A stretch of DNA of 64,000 nt from Candidatus Bathyarchaeota archaeon (lineage in GTDB: Archaea; Thermoproteota; Bathyarchaeia; Bathyarchaeales; Bathycorpusculaceae). The notes under the pieces are model-generated. The model worked only from the letters and a program-made list of their open reading frames with translations. It searched no databases and was not told the origin of the DNA. The position numbers and the translations under genes were made by a program. The stretch spans positions 120,106 to 184,105 of the forward strand of contig JACAEI010000031.1 of assembly GCA_013388905.1 (NCBI GenBank), given 5' to 3'. This document shows, one piece after another, positions 60,178 to 64,000 of the stretch. Position 1 is the first letter of the stretch, and the number at the start of each line of letters is the position of its first letter.

Positions 60178-61131
60178 ATGAAAGTTTTTCGCGTGCTAAA
60201 ACCCGGGTTATTCACAACAGTTCAAGATTTGGGAAGATATGGACACTTAAAATATGGCATCCCAATCTCTGGCGCAATGGACACATTCTCCTTTATCTCA
60301 GCAAATCTTTTAGTTGCGAACAACCCAAACGATGCTTGTTTAGAGATAACTCTAATCGGTTCCGAGTTACAAGCATTGAAACGAACACAAATTGCCATTA
60401 CTGGAGGCAACATTCCTCTAAAAATTAACGGTCAAAATGCTCCTATGTGGCAGACGTTAGATGTGCAAGAAGGCGAAATTGTCTCTTTTGAAAAGATGGA
60501 AAGTGGATGCCGCGCATATATTTCGATTCGAGGAGGAATAAATGCGCCTGTGGTGCTTGGTAGCAAATCAACATACGTGCGAGGTGGATTTGGAGGATTA
60601 AACGGAAGGCAATTAAAAACAGGCGACATAATTGAAGGGTTTGATGCGTCTTCTCTTAGATTTAGGTATTCAATGCCTGAAGAATTAGTGCCACAATTTA
60701 CTGGCAAGTTTACTGTAAATGTCGTGTTTGGACCACAAGCTGACATGTTCCCAGAAAAGTCAATAGACACTTTTCTTTCAAATCCCTACATGGTTACGTT
60801 AGAAGCAGACAGGATGGGATATAGGCTTGAAGGCTCAACAATAGAGCACAAGGATAAGGTGGATATTGTTTCTGACGCTCTTTTGCCAGGCGCAGTTCAA
60901 ATTCCAAAAAATGGAAAACCAATAATAATAATGCGAGATGCACAGACAACTGGCGGATACCCAAAAATCGCCGTAGCCATTACTCCAGACATTTCTCTAC
61001 TTGGACAAGCTAAACCAAACGATGGCATAGAATTTTCGAAAATTACTGTTATTGAGGCGCGTAAGAGATTTTCCGAGTATCAGAAATTGCTTAATGGTTT
61101 GGGTAGGATGCTTCTGAAAAGTCAAGATTAA
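60178..61131 (+). CDS. pxpC: 5-oxoprolinase subunit C (KipA family)
   Basis: 317 residues. VLKPGLFTTVQDLGRYGHLKYGIPISGAMD (about 5-34) is the KipA/biotin-carboxylase-related signature, GGINAPVVLGSKSTYVRGGFGGLNGR near 118 and ITGGNIPLKING near 79 are conserved. The subunit completes PxpABC. All three subunits have normal lengths and key blocks, so the enzyme should work and release glutamate. Confidence 0.95.
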   Translation: MKVFRVLKPGLFTTVQDLGRYGHLKYGIPISGAMDTFSFISANLLVANNPNDACLEITLIGSELQALKRTQIAITGGNIPLKINGQNAPMWQTLDVQEGEIVSFEKMESGCRAYISIRGGINAPVVLGSKSTYVRGGFGGLNGRQLKTGDIIEGFDASSLRFRYSMPEELVPQFTGKFTVNVVFGPQADMFPEKSIDTFLSNPYMVTLEADRMGYRLEGSTIEHKDKVDIVSDALLPGAVQIPKNGKPIIIMRDAQTTGGYPKIAVAITPDISLLGQAKPNDGIEFSKITVIEARKRFSEYQKLLNGLGRMLLKSQD

Positions 61132-61193
61132 AATGGTAGTGCAAATGCGAATGTTTATAGAAAGAAAAAGACAATTGATATGATGGGTTTATC

Positions 61194-61652
61194 ATGAATA
61201 TTCAAACTGGGGTACACAAAAAGGGAACATTTTCCCTTTTAGACTTGATGGAAAACGTGAAGAAAAGACATGATTCTCAGAAAATAGGAGGCATTGGCTT
61301 ATTTGTTGGAGTTGTTCGAGGAGAGACCATGAAAGAAGAGAAGGTTCAGAAATTGGAGTTAGAAGCCTATGAAGAAAAGGCAAACGAAGTTCTAGCTAAA
61401 ATCTGCGATGATTTGAAGAAGAAGGAAGGCATAGTTGACGTTCAGATTCACCACTTACTAGGTGAATTTAGTGCGGGCGAGGAACTTGTTTATGTTATGG
61501 TTGCTGGTTCTCACCGCAAAAATGTTTTTCCAGTTTTAGAAGAGGCAGTAGAACGATATAAGAAAGAAGCACCAATCTTCAAAAAAGAATATGTCATAAC
61601 TGCAAAAGGCAAGGCAAGTGCCCATTGGGTAGCAGAAAAAGAAAACTACTGA
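61194..61652 (+). CDS. moaE: Molybdopterin synthase catalytic subunit MoaE
   Basis: 152 residues. It converts precursor Z to molybdopterin together with MoaD. Motifs are GGIGLFVGVVRGET near 32, LELEAYEEKANEV near 53, HHLLGEFSAGEELVYVMVAGSHRKNVF near 82 and APIFKKEY near 125, which includes the catalytic Lys. The C-terminus has no MobB-type fusion. Together with the two moeA genes it shows molybdopterin use, for a Mo or W enzyme outside the window. Confidence 0.92.
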   Translation: MNIQTGVHKKGTFSLLDLMENVKKRHDSQKIGGIGLFVGVVRGETMKEEKVQKLELEAYEEKANEVLAKICDDLKKKEGIVDVQIHHLLGEFSAGEELVYVMVAGSHRKNVFPVLEEAVERYKKEAPIFKKEYVITAKGKASAHWVAEKENY

Positions 61653-61717
61653 ACGCGTCCAAATTTAAGAAGTATTATAAGTATGTAACCAAAATAGTTG
61701 AAACAGGGATGTAAACT

Positions 61718-62386
61718 TTGGAAAAAAGAAGCTATGCATGGTTCGAGAGACGTCGAAGAACAAAAGCCCTAGACTTAGCGCAAGAACAAATAACAAAAGC
61801 CCTTGACACTGTGACTTTGCTTCATCAAGCAATAAAAAACATGTCGGAAGCCAAAGAGAAGGAGGCGTTACAAAGCATTGAAAACCTGTTTAAAGTAGAG
61901 AAAGAAGTAGACAGGCTACGAACAGAGGTTTTTAAAGAATTATCTAAAGGCGCAGCCCTATTCGCTGAGTATCGTGAAGATTTGATGCATCTCGTTAAAC
62001 GTCTCGACACTCTTGCAGACCATGTTAAAGATGCATCAAGATGTGTAAAGATGCTCGCAGACACCCAAATACCCAATGAATTATGGGATAGCGCTGTCTA
62101 TTTGACGTTAAAACTAACACAATGTGCCAACACTTTGCGAGGCAGCCTTGAAAAACTCTCTATCAATCCAACAGAAGCTATGCAAGGCGCCAAGAAAGTC
62201 GAAGAAATAGAACATGAACTCGATGAAGAATACCTTAAAACCAAAACGCTGTTTGTTAAATATTCAGAGAAGATGAACTGTGGCTCCATGGTAATATTTG
62301 ACGATTTAATCGAGTTCATTGAGCATGCTGCAGACATGTGTGCGGATACAGCAGATTACATTGTTATACTTGGAAGTAGAGAATAA
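61718..62386 (+). CDS. DUF47 / PhoU-like helical protein
   Basis: 222 residues from TTG, nearly all helical. The repeating pattern EKEVDRLRTEVFKEL near 67 and REDLMHLVKRLDTLADHVKDA near 89 is that of the DUF47 (COG1392) relatives of PhoU, which usually pair with a PiT phosphate permease. Here it is followed by a metallophosphoesterase, 16 bp away, not a permease. Acidic clusters such as EEIEHELDEEY near 167 may bind metals. Confidence 0.85.
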   Translation: MEKRSYAWFERRRRTKALDLAQEQITKALDTVTLLHQAIKNMSEAKEKEALQSIENLFKVEKEVDRLRTEVFKELSKGAALFAEYREDLMHLVKRLDTLADHVKDASRCVKMLADTQIPNELWDSAVYLTLKLTQCANTLRGSLEKLSINPTEAMQGAKKVEEIEHELDEEYLKTKTLFVKYSEKMNCGSMVIFDDLIEFIEHAADMCADTADYIVILGSRE

Positions 62387-62402
62387 ACTGCGTCTGATTA
62401 AA

Positions 62403-63179
62403 ATGTTATTGGTTCAAATTTCAGATGTGCACTGCGGTCCGATGCTTCGCCAAGAAATGCTAAGAAGCGCTATTAAAGAAATTAATGATTTGTCACCAGA
62501 CGTTGCTGTTGTTACTGGTGACTTGACAGAAAACGGCTTAATATCAGAATTTAAAACAGCCGCAAAAGAACTAAAAAGGCTAAAGGCAGAGAAGCTAATA
62601 TATTTAAGTGGAAATCACGATTACCGCTCAACAGGTTATCTGCTTTTTAGAGAATTTTTTCCATTTTCGCAAGTAACCGAAACAGATAATGCTGTCATAA
62701 TAGTTCTCAGCTCGGCTAGACCAGACAGAGATGACGGAGAAGTTGGCCATAGACAAAATATATGGCTCGAGCGCACACTTGAAAAATTCAAAAATAAAGT
62801 AAAGATTGTGACGATACACCATCACATAGTTCCAGTTCCCGACACAGGCGCCGACCAGATAACAATAGTGGACGCGGGCGATGTTTTACGGAGCCTCGTG
62901 AAGTCACATGTGAACTTGGTTCTGTGTGGGCATCGACATCGACCATGGCAGTGGAAGATGGAAGACATGCTTGTAGTTCATGCTGGCAGTGTGTCATGCG
63001 AAAAGCTTCGGGGATTTTTTTGCAACTCTTATAATGTAGTTGAAGTTAAGAACAAAAAAGTTGACGCTAAACTTAAGATAATCGGCGGGGGTTACGTGAA
63101 CTTTAAAGAGATTGTGAAGAGAAGAGAAATTCTACAAGCATCTGACATCTCGCAATACAGTGATTCTCTAGCCCGTTAA
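62403..63179 (+). CDS. Calcineurin-like metallophosphoesterase
   Basis: 258 residues from ATG 62403 (MLLVQISDVHCGP); the frame opens at 62319 inside DUF47. The two-metal site is read from QISDVHCG (Asp-x-His), VTGDLTE near 39, SGNHDYR near 71, HHHIVPVP near 139 and CGHRHRPWQW near 178. All canonical ligands are present. Substrate may be a nucleotide, phospholipid or polyphosphate; no specificity loop can be assigned. Confidence 0.9.
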   Translation: MLLVQISDVHCGPMLRQEMLRSAIKEINDLSPDVAVVTGDLTENGLISEFKTAAKELKRLKAEKLIYLSGNHDYRSTGYLLFREFFPFSQVTETDNAVIIVLSSARPDRDDGEVGHRQNIWLERTLEKFKNKVKIVTIHHHIVPVPDTGADQITIVDAGDVLRSLVKSHVNLVLCGHRHRPWQWKMEDMLVVHAGSVSCEKLRGFFCNSYNVVEVKNKKVDAKLKIIGGGYVNFKEIVKRREILQASDISQYSDSLAR

Positions 63180-63207
63180 ATAACACACTTCAAGAAAGAG
63201 ATTCGCT

Positions 63208-63441
63208 TCAGTTTAGTTTTTCTAACATGTAAAAACCGATCAAGCTAATTCTGCTTCCACAAGTATTGCATTGCAAGATGATCTTTTCTAGCTGGTCTCC
63301 TTTCACTACGGGCTCTAAAATTATATAGACTTCGTCTGATTGATCGTCTGGAGAAATCGTGGTACCGCATTTTGGGCATTTAAATTCTCCGCTGCCTTTT
63401 AGTTTTGATAAGTCAACGGTAAAGGATCTGTTTTTTTCCAT
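63208..63441 (-). CDS. Archaeal zinc-ribbon protein (77 aa)
   Basis: 77 residues. FKCPKCGTTISPDDQSDEVY at about 20-39 and LQCNTCGSRISLIGF near 55 form one zinc ribbon (C-x2-C, then C-x2-C). The phrase CPKCGTTISPDD is common in small archaeal proteins of unknown role. It is convergent with the phosphoesterase gene. Confidence 0.7.
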   Translation of the reverse strand: MEKNRSFTVDLSKLKGSGEFKCPKCGTTISPDDQSDEVYIILEPVVKGDQLEKIILQCNTCGSRISLIGFYMLEKLN

Positions 63442-63531
63442 TTTTTAGTCCTTTTTATATGTCCAATATAAAAAATGACGTATGTCATATTTAACCCTTG
63501 GCATAAAAACACATACACAATGAGGGCGGAG

Positions 63532-63553
63532 TATGGGGGTGGGATTCGAACCC
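63532..63553 (-). other. tRNA 3'-end-like fragment (candidate attachment site)
   Basis: On the minus strand the 22 bases from 63553 to 63532 read as the tail of a tRNA gene: GGG, the T-loop TTCGAAT, CCCAC, then CCCCA-TA of an acceptor strand. The T-stem partner would need GTGGG before the loop, but the bases there are ATAGGG, so only three pairs form. The match therefore stops inside the T-arm, as expected of a duplicated 3' fragment left by site-specific integration into a tRNA gene. No 5' half of a tRNA was found up to the window edge. Confidence 0.4.
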
Positions 63554-63558
63554 TATGA

Positions 63559-63583
63559 GAGCTGGCGACGTCTCCCGCAACTC
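63559..63583 (-). other. Perfect 6-bp hairpin next to the tRNA-like fragment
   Basis: On the minus strand GAGTTG (63583 to 63578) pairs with CAGCTC (63564 to 63559), including one G-U wobble in RNA, around a 13-base loop. It stands 5 bp from the tRNA-like fragment. A TATA-like TTTATAAG (RC of about 63622-63631) lies upstream. It may belong to a structured small RNA or to an integration-site arm. Confidence 0.3.
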
Positions 63584-63658
63584 CCCTTTTTTCTGAGTTA
63601 GATTGTTAATTGTGGCTATTTTCTTATAAATTGTTAACATGAATCTAAGTTAATAGTC

Positions 63659-63979
63659 CTACTGCTTCCTTTTGTCATATCTTCCCATGTCATGCATAAA
63701 TTCTTTGAATATCATAGCTACTTTATCAGCAAATTCGTCATGTGCACGATACATTGCTTTCAAGAAGTGTTTAGGATTGTAGTTTGAGTCTTCTTGAAGG
63801 TAGAGTTTATTCGCTTGGTTTATTGATTCTTCAAGAGTTTCTTTGGCTTGCTTTACTAAGGTATTGTCCTCTGTGTAGATCTCCCATGCTCGTTCTATTC
63901 CCCGCCAGTAGGTGCGACGTGCTTCTTCAATTTTCTTCTCTCGTGGGCTGCTCTCTATCGATTTTCTTTTTCGAGCCAA
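63659..63979 (-). CDS. Helical protein of unknown function, possibly partial
   Basis: 106 residues from TTG 63979, with the frame open to the window edge (VNHGWGYL precedes), so the true start may be outside. The whole chain is charged and predicted helical (EEARRTYWRGIERAWEIYTEDNTLVKQAKETLEESI), with no known domain. It lies on the far side of the tRNA-like fragment and could belong to an integrated element. Function unknown. Confidence 0.5.
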   Translation of the reverse strand: MARKRKSIESSPREKKIEEARRTYWRGIERAWEIYTEDNTLVKQAKETLEESINQANKLYLQEDSNYNPKHFLKAMYRAHDEFADKVAMIFKEFMHDMGRYDKRKQ

Positions 63980-64000
63980 GTATCCCCAGCCATGATTAAC

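Noticed and set aside
63532..63610. Complete tRNA gene on the minus strand
   Set aside because: Only the T-loop and acceptor 3' strand fit; the T-stem has two mismatches and no D-arm or 5' acceptor strand was found.
1..64000. CRISPR array, insertion sequence or rRNA genes
   Set aside because: No regularly spaced repeats, transposase motifs or rRNA-like segments were seen anywhere in the window.

Overview
The window is a gene-dense archaeal chromosome segment of roughly 40% G+C by eye. It has archaeal TATA-box promoters, many TTG and GTG starts, and archaeal information-processing genes: family B DNA polymerase, archaeal topoisomerase IA, eS1, uS15, RadB, a proteasome beta subunit and four KEOPS subunits. 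A TackOD1-type zinc-ribbon protein and an RPC34-like protein with an Fe-S cluster signature point to the TACK superphylum. Together with the amino-acid-degrading gene content, the best guess is a Bathyarchaeota-like organism. That assignment is inference.

Layout. 1-7.4 kb: end of a heavily N-glycosylated surface protein, zinc-ribbon proteins, a membrane protein, an endonuclease IV-like TIM barrel, tandem moeA genes, then a patch of weak or decayed ORFs. 7.4-14.4 kb: agmatinase, an RNA m5C methyltransferase, a threonyl-tRNA synthetase gene with an apparent frameshift, polB, and an antisense-overlapping queT with a structured leader. 14.5-23.8 kb: N-glycosylation genes (GPT-like transferase, AglB, a possible Ost3/6-like protein), gcvT, topA, carS and radB. 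23.9-29.4 kb: an RNase H-fold protein, a Clp1-type polynucleotide kinase, a possible proteasome assembly chaperone, a UbiD-family decarboxylase, a CBS protein and Sua5. 29.5-35.3 kb: a sugar isomerase-like protein and histidine degradation genes (hutU, hutI, ftcD). 35.4-43.8 kb: KEOPS genes (cgi121, pcc1, bud32, kae1), a DHH nuclease, uS15, RdgB, RPC34 and RlmE. 43.8-50.7 kb: CPBP protease, nadC, a glycosyltransferase, AMMECR1, psmB, nadM, serS and eS1. 50.7-57.5 kb: one tight six-gene operon with an HdrC/GltD-like fusion, an HdrA-MvhD fusion and 2-oxoacid:ferredoxin oxidoreductase subunits delta, alpha, beta and gamma. 57.5-63.2 kb: a DapB-like dehydrogenase, 5-oxoprolinase pxpABC, moaE, a DUF47 protein and a phosphoesterase. 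63.2-64 kb: a zinc-ribbon gene, a possible tRNA 3'-end fragment (att-like) and an ORF running to the edge.

Theme. Much of the metabolic content converges on glutamate and 2-oxoglutarate. HutU/HutI/FtcD and PxpABC release glutamate. The oxidoreductase operon could oxidise the derived 2-oxoacid, with Hdr/GltD-type flavoproteins moving electrons between ferredoxin, NAD(P)H and another carrier. Two MoeA proteins and MoaE supply a molybdenum or tungsten cofactor.

The points most worth checking are the Hdr-KOR operon, the queT leader pseudoknot, the beta-proteasome subunit with Ala in place of the catalytic Thr, the threonyl-tRNA synthetase frame break, and the tRNA-fragment att candidate. No CRISPR array, insertion sequence, rRNA or complete tRNA was found.
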